Assembly (NCBI RefSeq): GCF_000686845.1
Contig: NZ_JMLS01000033.1
Coordinates: forward strand, 1 to 61,411
Reading direction: 5' to 3'
Source of the DNA: Paenibacillus sp. UNC451MF
Lineage (GTDB): Bacteria; Bacillota; Bacilli; Paenibacillales; NBRC-103111
Length of the DNA stretch: 61,411 bases
Positions 9,320-18,643 of the stretch are shown piece by piece. The stretch's first letter is position 1. Every line of letters begins with the position of its first letter. Under the pieces are notes generated by a model. It saw nothing but the letters and a program-made list of their open reading frames with translations. It was not told the origin of the DNA and ran no database searches. A program made the translations under genes and the position numbers.

Positions 9320-9574
9320 TTATTTTGTCACAGGTATTGGCATTTCAGATAAACATTCGTGACAAACAATTTTTCCTTTGAAATAAGATACGTTTTCTGC
9401 GTTGCCACAGAAAATACAAGCCGGTTCATATTTCTTCAACATGATGCGCTCGCCATCTACATAAATTTCCAAAGCGTCTTTTTCGCCGATGCCCAATGTT
9501 CTGCGAAGCTCGATAGGGATAACAACGCGGCCCAATTCGTCAACCTTTCTAACAATACCAGTAGATTTCATCAT
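9320..9574 (-). CDS. abrB: Transition state regulator AbrB
   Basis: 84 residues. The N-terminal 50 residues (MKSTGIVRKVDELGRVVIP, RRTLGI, KDALEIYVD) are nearly the same as B. subtilis AbrB, a swapped-hairpin DNA-binding repressor of stationary-phase genes. The C-terminal part differs: it is shorter and has four cysteines, C53/C56 (CIFC) and C71/C74 (CHEC), suggesting a small zinc site. Start at 9574 is supported by GAGGGGA 9 bases upstream; a second Met follows directly. As in B. subtilis it is read against its neighbours. Confidence 0.95.
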   Translation of the reverse strand: MMKSTGIVRKVDELGRVVIPIELRRTLGIGEKDALEIYVDGERIMLKKYEPACIFCGNAENVSYFKGKIVCHECLSEMPIPVTK

Positions 9575-9612
9575 ATATAAAAGTCCCCTCTCGAAATAGA
9601 TAAATCGTCATT

Positions 9613-9621
9613 ATTCGACAA
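9613..9621 (-). promoter_or_regulatory. Spo0A box downstream of the abrB promoter
   Basis: ATTGTCGAA-like sequence on the minus strand; core TGTCGAA at 9620-9614 matches the 0A box exactly. It falls about 10-16 bases after the predicted transcription start, the same arrangement by which Spo0A~P represses abrB in B. subtilis. Confidence 0.65.
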
Positions 9622-9635
9622 TATTCTTAAGATTT

Positions 9636-9664
9636 ATGATACCAACCATTCCCAAAATAGTCAA
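9636..9664 (-). promoter_or_regulatory. Sigma-A type promoter of abrB
   Basis: On the minus strand TTGACT (9664-9659) and TATCAT (9641-9636) are 17 bases apart. The expected start point is near 9629, giving a leader of about 55 bases. Confidence 0.65.
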
Positions 9665-9853
9665 CTAGAAAATTACAACTTTCAACGTTAAATTATGGTA
9701 GAATAACCTTCTATTTCAACAAAAAATAGAGTCGTCGCTGAGAAGCCTTGCGAATAAGCACCTTTTCTATAGCTACCAAACATAGTATTATGAATATATT
9801 GCTTACAAAAGAAAAATTTGCAAGACATATTATGTACACATTTGGAAGTTACA

Positions 9854-9904
9854 TACGACAAAGTTCGACAAATACTCTTTTTTACATGCTCATTTTATGT
9901 CGAA
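9854..9904 (+). promoter_or_regulatory. Tandem Spo0A boxes upstream of the HD gene
   Basis: TACGACAAA (9854-9862) and TTCGACAAA (9864-9872) are inverse-orientation 0A boxes (TTTGTCGAA type) exactly 10 bp apart, so one helical turn. A third core TGTCGAA is at 9898-9904 in the other orientation. They end 30 bases before the HD gene start, so they may control it directly. Confidence 0.5.
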
Positions 9905-9934
9905 ACACGAGAATTTTTAGGGAGGTATGCACCC

Positions 9935-11221
9935 ATGTCCAGTCCTTTAAAGGAAGAGAAGGTATTTAAAGATCCGGTACATAAATACATCTACGTACAA
10001 GATCAAACCATTTGGGATCTGATTAACACCAAAGAATTCCAACGCCTCCGTCGTATTCGACAGCTGGGTACTTGTTTTCTGACGTTCCACGGCGCGGAGC
10101 ACAGCCGATTTTCTCATTCCTTAGGCGTATATGAAATTACACGCAAAATTATCTCGCAATTCGAGCGCAACGGATATGAGGACTGGCCTCGGGAAGAGCG
10201 TTTGCTCTCCTTATGCGCGGCACTTTTACACGATGTTGGACACGGGCCTTTTTCCCACTCGATTGAAAAAACATTCGGCACCCATCATGAGGAGTGGTCT
10301 TGCCGCATCGTACTTGGGGATACCGAGATCAATCGGGTACTTAGAGAAGTGTCCCCTTCTTTCCCTCAGAAGGTAGCTGGCGTTATTGCTAAAACGTACA
10401 ATCAGGAAATCGTCGTCAGCCTTGTCTCCAGCCAGTTGGATGCAGATCGAATGGACTATTTACTTCGGGATGCTTACTTCACCGGTGTTAATTACGGGAC
10501 ATTCGACCTGGAGAGAATTTTACGGGTCATGAGACCTTTTCAAGGACACATCGTTGTCAAAGAAAGTGGTATGCATGCCGTCGAGGACTACCTGATGTCC
10601 CGCTATCAAATGTACTGGCAGGTTTACTTCCATCCTGTAACCCGAAGTGCAGAATTGATATTGCATAAAATTTTTCAAAGAGCCAAACAGTTATATGAAG
10701 AAAACTATTCATTTTCTTTCATGCTGCCGCCGCTGCTGAGCTTATTCCGCCAATCCTTATCCATTCAAGAGTTCTATTTGCTGGATGAAGCTTTCATGCA
10801 GACCGTGTTAATGCAGTGGTCCAATGAGGAAGATGCGATTCTGTCCGATTTATGCTCGCGCTTCCTTAATCGACGTCTGTTCAAGTATGTCATGCTCGAA
10901 AGAATCGACGTTCTGCAAATGGAGCGATTGCGTGATACGATGCGTGCCTTGGGGCTGGATCCTGACTTTTACCTTGAAATTGATTTCCCTTCCGATCTTT
11001 CGTATGATGTGTATCGACCGGGAGTACATGACGAAAAATTGCCGATTTTGCTGCTTGATCAAAAAGATGCGTTAACAGAAATATCCCGCAAGTCGGAAAT
11101 TGTCCGATCCATCAGCGGAATACATATGGGGAAATACCATCTTTATTTCCCGGAGGAGCTGCTTAACGTCGATCCGAGCTCCATCCTTCCGGAGCATCGC
11201 AAGCTGCTTGGCATGGATTAA
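9935..11221 (+). CDS. HD-domain phosphohydrolase (YwfO family, dNTP triphosphohydrolase-like)
   Basis: 428 residues. Start ATG 9935 with GGGAGG 9 bases upstream; a longer in-frame extension to 9818 has no ribosome site and crosses the regulatory boxes. The metal-binding HD motif is complete: H61 (FSHSLGV), H99-D100 (LLHDVGHGPFSHS) and the distal aspartate in SSQLDADRMDYLLRD. FKDPVHKYIYVQD and EFQRLRRIRQLGT are typical of B. subtilis YwfO, a dNTPase-like enzyme. It stands between abrB and tatD, where B. subtilis has metS. Substrate is inferred from family only. Confidence 0.85.
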   Translation: MSSPLKEEKVFKDPVHKYIYVQDQTIWDLINTKEFQRLRRIRQLGTCFLTFHGAEHSRFSHSLGVYEITRKIISQFERNGYEDWPREERLLSLCAALLHDVGHGPFSHSIEKTFGTHHEEWSCRIVLGDTEINRVLREVSPSFPQKVAGVIAKTYNQEIVVSLVSSQLDADRMDYLLRDAYFTGVNYGTFDLERILRVMRPFQGHIVVKESGMHAVEDYLMSRYQMYWQVYFHPVTRSAELILHKIFQRAKQLYEENYSFSFMLPPLLSLFRQSLSIQEFYLLDEAFMQTVLMQWSNEEDAILSDLCSRFLNRRLFKYVMLERIDVLQMERLRDTMRALGLDPDFYLEIDFPSDLSYDVYRPGVHDEKLPILLLDQKDALTEISRKSEIVRSISGIHMGKYHLYFPEELLNVDPSSILPEHRKLLGMD

Positions 11222-11284
11222 ACGGCCGCCCATCGAGCTACAACAACGGACAAACAATATTAGATGAAGGAGATGGTTGCTGTT

Positions 11285-12052
11285 ATGCTGACAGACACAC
11301 ATACCCATTTAAACGCTCCTCAATTCGATGAAGATCGACACGAGGTCATCCAGCGTGCATTAGAAAGCGGAATCAGTCGAATCATTAATGTCGGATTTAA
11401 TCGCGAAACGATCCCAAGCTCCATCGCCCTTGCCGAGCAATATGAATTCATTTACTCCACAGTCGGCTGGCATCCTCAGGATGCTAAAGATATGACACCT
11501 GACGATCTCGAATGGATCGAGCAGTTGTGCAAGCACGATAAAGTGGTGGCTATTGGCGAGATTGGTTTGGATTATTACTGGGATACCTCACCTAAGGATG
11601 TTCAGGATCGCGTATTCCGTGAACAGATTCGTCTGGCTCGTAAGCTGGGGATGCCGATAGTCATTCATAACCGTGATGCACACCAGGATATTATCCGTAT
11701 TCTTCGTGAAGAGAAGGCCGCTGAAGTGGGAGGCGTGATGCACTGCTACTCCGGCAGCTGGGAAACGGCTAAGATGTGTCTGGATATGAACTTCTATATT
11801 TCCTTCGGCGGACCTGTAACGTTTAAAAATGCAAAGCAGCCAAAAGAGGTGCTGGAGAAAGTTCCGCTGGACCGACTTCTGGTGGAAACCGATGCGCCTT
11901 ATTTGACCCCGCACCCCTTCAGAGGCAAAAGAAATGAAACGGCATATGTGAAATTAGTCGCAGAAACCGCTGCACAAATCAAGGGGTTAACCTTGGAGGA
12001 GCTGGCTCACGCGACTACGAAAAATGCAGTTACATTGTTCGGATTACGATGA
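11285..12052 (+). CDS. tatD: TatD family metal-dependent deoxyribonuclease
   Basis: 255 residues, the length of B. subtilis YabD. TIM-barrel amidohydrolase-type nuclease: DTHTHLN (about 4-10), GEIGLDYYW (about 90-98), VIHNRDA, MHCYSG and VETDAPYLTPHPFRGKRNE carry the metal ligands. I start at ATG 11285 (MLTDTHTHLN); the upstream ATGs at 11264 and 11273 overlap the AAGGAG site. TatD enzymes have 3'-5' exonuclease activity. It lies 63 bases after the HD gene and may share its transcript. Confidence 0.92.
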   Translation: MLTDTHTHLNAPQFDEDRHEVIQRALESGISRIINVGFNRETIPSSIALAEQYEFIYSTVGWHPQDAKDMTPDDLEWIEQLCKHDKVVAIGEIGLDYYWDTSPKDVQDRVFREQIRLARKLGMPIVIHNRDAHQDIIRILREEKAAEVGGVMHCYSGSWETAKMCLDMNFYISFGGPVTFKNAKQPKEVLEKVPLDRLLVETDAPYLTPHPFRGKRNETAYVKLVAETAAQIKGLTLEELAHATTKNAVTLFGLR

Positions 12053-12283
12053 AATAAAAGGGGGGTCAAGACAGCCCTAATTTCGTCGAAAACGTGAAAA
12101 CAGGAGTAAATCGTTCAAAAAAATATGACAATGTAAGAAATACATGGATTTTATTCGAAAAATCAGATTAAAATTCCCCAATTGAACGAAAATGGACCTT
12201 TTTTGCCGAGTTTGTATACTTTACAACTTTGTATCCGACAGCGTAAACTCAATATTAACTTAATACGATTACCAATTTTCCAT

Positions 12284-12466
12284 TATCGCTGAGTTTCCGT
12301 AAGGGAAACGGGGGAACCGCAATATGACTGCTCCTTATTTGAAAATAAGGCTAAGGTCACAATTTCTGGGGTGAGTCTTGGAAGGATAAGTAAGCTGTTA
12401 TCCGTCTCCAAGTAGGGCGACTCTCAAGTCCGAATCCGTCAGCTAACCTCGTAAGCGTAAGAGAGA
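12284..12466 (+). ncRNA. Cyclic di-AMP riboswitch (ydaO-yuaA leader)
   Basis: Conserved blocks of the ydaO-yuaA class occur in order: CGCTGAGTTTCCGTAAG, GGGGGAACCGCAAT (12310-12323), a variable hairpin CTTATTTGAAAATAAG, TGGGGTGAGTCTTG (12367-12380), TAGGGCGACTC, and the 3' block CCGAATCCGTCAGCTAACC with CTCGTAAGCG. This RNA binds c-di-AMP and typically shuts off cell wall and potassium genes. It is followed by a terminator, so c-di-AMP should cause early termination ahead of yabE. Confidence 0.93.
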
Positions 12467-12511
12467 GGTAACGATTGTCGTGTGCTTTATTTCATTTTGA
12501 TGAAATAACCT

Positions 12512-12553
12512 AAAGTCACGGGAAGAGTCCTCTTCTCCGATGACTTTTTTTGT
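12512..12553 (+). terminator. Riboswitch expression platform terminator
   Basis: AAAGTCACGGGAAGAG pairs with CTCTTCTCCGATGACTTT (two small mismatches) and is followed by a T run. It lies about 45 bases after the riboswitch core and 330 bases before yabE, the expected place for a switchable terminator. Confidence 0.85.
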
Positions 12554-12761
12554 TCTCCCGTCATTGTGATACCTATCCGACAACATAATCATACTTACAG
12601 CCATGAGGAGGTGCTGACCGCACGCAGGAGAAACGATATGGATTCCTATTGCAGCCCTTAGTTGACCGCACAGGAGAAGCTTTCTTAGCATGAATGATGC
12701 TCTAGAAATCTTCATTGCTTCCAGGATGAATCGTTTCATCGATCATGGAGGTTGTTCCTAT

Positions 12762-12884
12762 GTGAAAGAGCGTCGTCAGACGTTATTCTTTATTAACCAA
12801 CAGATTGCAAAACTTAACCATAGTCGCGTCAGATCAATCATGCGTAACACTCGACGGCGGGGCTTTGAAGGAGGACCGAACTAG
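12762..12884 (+). CDS. Possible small basic leader protein coupled to yabE
   Basis: A 40-residue reading frame starts at GTG 12762 with TGGAGG 10 bases upstream and ends in TAG at 12882-12884, whose last base is the first base of the yabE GTG. The product is very basic (KERRQT, NTRRRGF). The overlap and the ribosome site suggest translational coupling, and the frame is open back to ATG 12690. No homology is known to me and codon evidence is thin. It may be only the coincidental leader sequence. Confidence 0.28.
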   Translation: MKERRQTLFFINQQIAKLNHSRVRSIMRNTRRRGFEGGPN

Positions 12885-14023
12885 TGGGAGCTATTCAACA
12901 CGAGCAAACCCATGTAAGACGATCATCCAGCATGTCCTTCGCATTGCGATGGAGGCATGAAAACTTGCGTTTGATATCGATCATTGCCATTATTTCATTC
13001 GCTTTGACTTTCATGTTTTTAATGATGTTATACGGTACGGCTACCAAACGGGTAACCGTAGTTGTGAATGGACAAGAAACTGTTGCCTATACAAAGCAAT
13101 GGGACTTGAAACGTTTACTGGATGAGCAGGGGGTTTCTGTAGGAGAGCATGATCGTCTCTCTGCAGCGCTGGATTCGAAAGTAAAGTCCGGGGACCGGAT
13201 TACGATCGAACATGCGAAGCCGATTCAGCTGACGGCTGACGGCGAGACCAAGACACTGTACACGGTGCAACCAACAGTGGGCACTGCATTAAATGATTTA
13301 CAGGTTCAAGTAGGGGAACTCGATAAGGTAAATCCTTCAATCGAGGCTGAATTGCCGGCAAACGGCGAGATTCAAATTGTGCGCGTAACTAAAGAGCTTG
13401 AAGAAGTTCAAGAAAAGATAGCCTATGACGTAGTGAAGAAGAATGACCCGCAATTGGTAAAGGGTAAGGAACAAGTGGTACAAGAAGGCCAAGAAGGTCT
13501 GCTTTTGAAGAAAAAGGAAAAACGGTTTGAAGACGGAGTACTTGTAGAAGAACAGGTCGTGGATCAGAAGGTTCAATCGGAGAGCGTCAATAAAATTGTC
13601 GCAATAGGTACGAAAAATCCAGTTGTTGTGTTGTCGGCATCATCGCCGAGTCTTCAGGAAGTCACTAAAAGCGGAGTATCTTTTGGCGTCAAGCAGGTCA
13701 TTAATAATGTGACATTAACCGCTTATTCAGCGGGGGCTGCTTCGACAGGAAAAACCAGTGAACATCCGCAGTACGGAGTTACGTCTACAGGCACGAGAGT
13801 AACGGAAGGTCGCACAATTGCAGTGGATCCCAAAGTGGTTCCGCTTGGCTGGTGGGTTTATATCGACGGGCTTGGTTTCCGCAGAGCGGAGGATACCGGT
13901 AGTGCAGTCAAAGGAAACATTATCGATGTGTTTTATGACAGCAACGATTATGCGAACCGATTTGGCATGAAGCGCGGGTACACCGTTTATGTGATAGGAC
14001 CTAAGAAGCCAACCGCGGACTAA
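12884..14023 (+). CDS. yabE: YabE: G5 and 3D domain cell wall protein (RpfB/Sps-like)
   Basis: 379 residues, GTG start with AAGGAGG 9 bases upstream. One membrane anchor (about 26-46), then repeated DUF348 ubiquitin-like segments (VVNGQETVAYTKQWDLKRLLDEQGV and the next repeat), a G5 domain (about 160-240), and a C-terminal 3D domain (YGVTSTGTRV, TIAVDPKVVPLG, EDTGSAVKGNIIDVF) with the three aspartates of lytic transglycosylase-like enzymes. It is predicted to act outside the membrane on peptidoglycan. Expression is under the upstream c-di-AMP riboswitch. Confidence 0.92.
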   Translation: MGAIQHEQTHVRRSSSMSFALRWRHENLRLISIIAIISFALTFMFLMMLYGTATKRVTVVVNGQETVAYTKQWDLKRLLDEQGVSVGEHDRLSAALDSKVKSGDRITIEHAKPIQLTADGETKTLYTVQPTVGTALNDLQVQVGELDKVNPSIEAELPANGEIQIVRVTKELEEVQEKIAYDVVKKNDPQLVKGKEQVVQEGQEGLLLKKKEKRFEDGVLVEEQVVDQKVQSESVNKIVAIGTKNPVVVLSASSPSLQEVTKSGVSFGVKQVINNVTLTAYSAGAASTGKTSEHPQYGVTSTGTRVTEGRTIAVDPKVVPLGWWVYIDGLGFRRAEDTGSAVKGNIIDVFYDSNDYANRFGMKRGYTVYVIGPKKPTAD

Positions 14024-14067
14024 GGACCTGCAATTGGGGAAGACTCATTATATATACGTTTGAACAA

Positions 14068-14095
14068 AGAGAAGAGGGAAGCCTCTTCTTTTTTC
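14068..14095 (+). terminator. Terminator after yabE
   Basis: AGAAGAGG (14070-14077), loop GAAG, CCTCTTCT (14082-14089), then T run. Confidence 0.88.
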
Positions 14096-14233
14096 TGTGA
14101 TGTGGGGAAGTTTGTGTTTTATGTGGGTTGCACTGGCGGCATGACAGCATCCGCTTGAAACTCAAGGGAAGTCAGGCTAGTATGAAGAAAGCTATATGGA
14201 TTATCCTGGTATTGGGTGAAGGAAGGTAGTAAG

Positions 14234-15684
<1,451 letters not shown>

Positions 15685-15745
15685 GCGGCATTCAACGGTT
15701 TGCAGTAAATGATAGGCGCGATAATCACCAAATGCCTATTGACGC

Positions 15746-15754
15746 CATAGGATA
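15746..15754 (+). promoter_or_regulatory. Possible sigma-K -10 element before yabG
   Basis: CATAGGATA fits the mother-cell sigma-K -10 CATANNNTA; an AC at 15727-15728 is 17 bases upstream. B. subtilis yabG is sigma-K dependent. The predicted start would fall on the ribosome site at 15758-15764, which weakens the call. Confidence 0.3.
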
Positions 15755-15774
15755 CACGAGGAGGCGATTTGGCC

Positions 15775-16650
15775 ATGAAACAGGGAGACCTCGTCACTCG
15801 TAGATCCTATGGTGGTGATATTGTATTTAAAATTCAGGATATTTTGCAGCAGCAGGCGATACTGCGTGGTGTTGATTACCGGCTGCTGGCCGATGCGCCG
15901 CTCTTTGACTTGGTCAAGGCGCCGCTGGATCCGTATCAATATACGCTTAGAACGACCCGGCCATCCTGGATGGAATCGATGCGCAGAGCGAGAGAGAATC
16001 AAACGGAGATGCCACAAGCGTATGGTGGCGTAGAAGCACCGGAGAAGCCGGTGCCTGCTTATTTTGAAATGCCAGGCAAAGTATTGCATCTGGACGGAGA
16101 TCCGATCTACTTGCGCAAGTGCATGAGCTTGTACGGAGAGTTAAGAGTACCGGCGGAAGGCTACTATGTTCCTGAGTCCCAGATGGCTGACGCGATGTAT
16201 CGTTTACTTCCGCAAGTAAAACCGGACATTGTGGTCGTTACCGGTCACGATGGCATTCTGAAAAACCGGAGAAACGGCGATTATACCCATTTGAGCAGCT
16301 ATAAGAACTCTTATCATTTCGTCAATGCAGTAAAGGTAGCGAGACAATATGAGAAAAATAAAGATACATTGACGGTTGTCGCTGGAGCATGCCAATCGCA
16401 TTTTGAAGCGATTATGCAAGCGGGAGCCAACTATGCCAGCTCACCGGCCCGTGTATTGATTCATGCCTTGGACCCGTTGTGTGTCGCGGTCAAGGTTGCC
16501 TATACGCCGATCAGAGATACGGTCAATATTGTCGATGTGATCGGGCTGACGCATAGCGGATTGGAAGGGCTAGGAGGCGTCGAGTCTCGGGGGAGCTATC
16601 GCAGAGGTGTTCCCATAATTCAGAAAATGATACCAAAAGAAGCGCCTTAG
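15775..16650 (+). CDS. yabG: Sporulation-specific protease YabG
   Basis: 291 residues. YabG is a cysteine protease that trims spore coat proteins such as SafA late in sporulation. Recognisable segments are KQGDLVTRRSYGGDIVFKI at the start, VVVTGHDGILKN (about 148-160), the YKNSYHFV region and VAGACQSHFEAIMQAGANYASSP (about 203-225), where the conserved cysteine lies. ATG 15775 has GAGGAGG 10 bases upstream; a TTG at 15769 is nearer and less likely. The stop codon lies in the loop of the downstream terminator. Confidence 0.92.
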   Translation: MKQGDLVTRRSYGGDIVFKIQDILQQQAILRGVDYRLLADAPLFDLVKAPLDPYQYTLRTTRPSWMESMRRARENQTEMPQAYGGVEAPEKPVPAYFEMPGKVLHLDGDPIYLRKCMSLYGELRVPAEGYYVPESQMADAMYRLLPQVKPDIVVVTGHDGILKNRRNGDYTHLSSYKNSYHFVNAVKVARQYEKNKDTLTVVAGACQSHFEAIMQAGANYASSPARVLIHALDPLCVAVKVAYTPIRDTVNIVDVIGLTHSGLEGLGGVESRGSYRRGVPIIQKMIPKEAP

Positions 16651-16663
16651 GGCGCTTTTTTCT
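16637..16663 (+). terminator. Terminator overlapping the yabG stop
   Basis: AGCGCC (16641-16646), loop TTAG containing the stop codon, GGCGCT (16651-16656), then T run. Confidence 0.85.
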
Positions 16664-16738
16664 TTTATATTTGACAATTTAGTGAACAAAAAAGGAGGGG
16701 GTTCGAGCGGAAAGTCTTTAAAATAAGGAAAAATGCCG

Positions 16739-16809
16739 TTGACAACCGCTTTACATGGCTGATATAATATTTGTTCTAATTTGACATACTACCTCTATTG
16801 GGTTATAAT
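16739..16809 (+). promoter_or_regulatory. Tandem sigma-A promoters of veg
   Basis: P1: TTGACA (16739-16744) and TATAAT (16763-16768), 18-base spacer. P2: TTGACA (16781-16786) and TATAAT (16804-16809), 17-base spacer. Both are perfect consensus hexamers. The veg promoter of B. subtilis is also known for its strength. Confidence 0.9.
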
Positions 16810-16836
16810 TTACAAGGAAAGAGGTGGTAGTGGTCA

Positions 16837-17109
16837 ATGGCAAAAAATGCGCTGTTGGAGATCAAACGCAGTTTGGAACCTCATGTCGGACAGAAAATCA
16901 TGTTAAGAGCAAACGGCGGTCGCCGTAAAACGATCGAACGCTCCGGTGTATTGGAGGAAACCTACCCTTCCGTTTTCATAGTGAAGCTGGATCAGGAGCA
17001 AAACGCATTCAAGCGTGTTTCATACAGCTACGCAGATATACTGACTGAGTCAGTTGAGGTAATGGTGTGTAACGATGATGGACAAGTACGTATCACTATA
17101 CAGCAATAA
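16837..17109 (+). CDS. veg: Veg family protein
   Basis: 90 residues, close to B. subtilis Veg (86). The protein is linked to biofilm formation through the SinR/SlrR pathway in B. subtilis, though the biochemical activity is unclear. Recognisable core: [34 protein letters not shown] start with AAAGAGGTGG 9 bases upstream and two consensus promoters just before it. Expected high, constitutive expression. Confidence 0.92.
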   Translation: MAKNALLEIKRSLEPHVGQKIMLRANGGRRKTIERSGVLEETYPSVFIVKLDQEQNAFKRVSYSYADILTESVEVMVCNDDGQVRITIQQ

Positions 17110-17121
17110 AGGGGTTACATA

Positions 17122-17160
17122 GACGGCATACTCTTCTTATAGAGTGTGCCGTCTTTTGTT
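17122..17160 (+). terminator. Terminator after veg
   Basis: GACGGCATACTC and GAGTGTGCCGTC form a stem around TTCTTATA, followed by TTTTG. Confidence 0.85.
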
Positions 17161-17181
17161 GAAGACAGTGGCAAACCGATT

Positions 17182-17210
17182 GCATGAAAGATGGCAAGCC
17201 GGGCATACTA
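17182..17210 (+). promoter_or_regulatory. Sigma-G promoter of sspF
   Basis: GCATG (17182-17186) and CATACTA (17204-17210), 17-base spacer; both match the sigma-G consensus GMATR / CATNMTA. Fits forespore expression of a spore DNA-binding protein. Confidence 0.75.
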
Positions 17211-17241
17211 CGGTTATCTTACCTTAAAGGAGTGTTCGCGT

Positions 17242-17430
17242 ATGGCACGCAGAAGAAATGGAGTCATGTCGGAACAGTTCAAGTATGAGCTTGCCAAAGA
17301 TCTCGGGTTCCATGAAACGGTACAACGGGAAGGCTGGGGAGGTATACGTACTAAAGATGCGGGCAACATGGTAAAGAGAGCGATTCAGATTGCCGAGCAA
17401 TCGATTCAGAAGCAGCCGCCGAGGTATTAA
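17242..17430 (+). CDS. sspF: Alpha/beta-type small acid-soluble spore protein SspF
   Basis: 62 residues. Binds and protects DNA in the forespore and dormant spore. The family core is visible: [14 protein letters not shown] (about 10-23) with the germination protease site type E-L-A, followed by [25 protein letters not shown] 17242 has AAAGGAG 8 bases upstream; a longer frame to 17191 would place coding sequence across the sigma-G promoter. Same position as in B. subtilis, between veg and ispE. Confidence 0.93.
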   Translation: MARRRNGVMSEQFKYELAKDLGFHETVQREGWGGIRTKDAGNMVKRAIQIAEQSIQKQPPRY

Positions 17431-17446
17431 ATAACGGTCCTAACGG

Positions 17447-17485
17447 AAGCTGGAGCACGCGAAGCGCTGCTTTAGCTTTTTTTTG
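17447..17485 (+). terminator. Terminator after sspF
   Basis: AAGCT, GAGCA, CGC pair with GCG, TGCTT, AGCTT in order (small bulges), followed by eight T. Confidence 0.8.
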
Positions 17486-17540
17486 TTTCTTTTTTGTTAT
17501 AGTATTAGGGAATAGACTAGAGCTGCAAAGAAGGTGTCCT

Positions 17541-18395
17541 ATGAAAGTATTTGAAAAAGCGCCGGCCAAAATCAATTTATCGTTGGATGTTCTGCGCAAG
17601 CGGGAAGACGGTTACCACGAGGTGGAGATGGTTATGACAATGGTGGACCTTGCAGACCGGATTGAGATGCAAGAGCTTCCCCGTGATACCATCATCATCT
17701 CCAGCCAGGCGGGGTATATCCCCTTGGATGAAAAGAACTTGGCCTTTCAGGCAGCCAAGCTCATCAAGGACCGCTATGATGTGAAGCAAGGTGTTTACAT
17801 ACATTTGGATAAAAAAATACCGGTAGCGGCTGGTCTTGCGGGAGGGAGCAGTGACGCGGCCGCAACGCTGAGGGGACTAAACCGCTTGTGGAAGCTTAAC
17901 ATTCCAGCGGGTGAGCTTCAGCGCTTGGGAGCGGAACTTGGCTCGGACGTGCCGTTTTGTGTTACAGGCGGTACTGCGATTGCACGCGGGCGTGGCGAGA
18001 AGCTGGAGCCTATTGAATCCCCTCCGCAGTGCTGGGTTATTTTGGCCAAGCCCCCTATCAATGTGTCCACTTCAGAAATTTATGGAAAATTGAGGGCTAA
18101 TGCGATTCAATCACATCCCTCCACAGAAAAGATTGTTCAATCCATTCAGGAGAAACGGTTTGATCTGTTGTGTGACAGCCTCGGCAATGTGTTGGAGGAA
18201 GTGACACTCGATCTTTATCCGGAGGTGAGGCAGCTGAAGGATTGTATGATACGGCTTGGTGCGGATGGGGTATTGATGTCTGGAAGCGGACCGACTGTAT
18301 TCGGACTGGTATCCAAGGAAGCTAAGGTTCCGAGAATTTACAATGGGCTTCGCGGTTTTTGCAAGGACGTTTATGCCGTTCGGATTTTGACGTGA
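17541..18395 (+). CDS. ispE: 4-diphosphocytidyl-2-C-methyl-D-erythritol kinase
   Basis: 284 residues. GHMP kinase of the MEP pathway for isoprenoid precursors. Motifs: [20 protein letters not shown] (7-26), [21 protein letters not shown] loop (about 94-111) and [10 protein letters not shown] (about 248-257). ATG start with AAGAAGGTG 7 bases upstream. Its place between sspF and purR is the same as in B. subtilis. No odd features. Confidence 0.95.
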   Translation: MKVFEKAPAKINLSLDVLRKREDGYHEVEMVMTMVDLADRIEMQELPRDTIIISSQAGYIPLDEKNLAFQAAKLIKDRYDVKQGVYIHLDKKIPVAAGLAGGSSDAAATLRGLNRLWKLNIPAGELQRLGAELGSDVPFCVTGGTAIARGRGEKLEPIESPPQCWVILAKPPINVSTSEIYGKLRANAIQSHPSTEKIVQSIQEKRFDLLCDSLGNVLEEVTLDLYPEVRQLKDCMIRLGADGVLMSGSGPTVFGLVSKEAKVPRIYNGLRGFCKDVYAVRILT

Positions 18396-18439
18396 TCGGT
18401 TTATGTTAGCTATATGTTAGAATAATTTTCATGGATCTC

Positions 18440-18469
18440 TTGAAAAAATACGGATAAAAATGATATATT
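18440..18469 (+). promoter_or_regulatory. Possible promoter of the purR operon
   Basis: TTGAAA (18440-18445) and TATATT (18464-18469) with an 18-base spacer, leaving a leader of about 170 bases. I do not see a clear PurBox pair in the leader. Confidence 0.4.
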
Positions 18470-18643
18470 CACTATATATTATTCGGATTTTTGTGTATTT
18501 TAATGGATGTATCCTAAAGTGCAGATTCTTTATAACGCATAACAACGAAAGAAATGCATGTTTATGCAACACAATCGCCTCTACGCTTGGCCCTTCCTTT
18601 TTTTGGGGGGCTCAGTGGGGGCTATCTCAAAGGGGGCAATCAG

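Noticed and set aside
12690-12761. Longer version of the yabE leader frame from ATG 12690
   Set aside because: AGGAG lies 13 bases upstream, too far; the GTG at 12762 has a better site. Kept only the shorter candidate.
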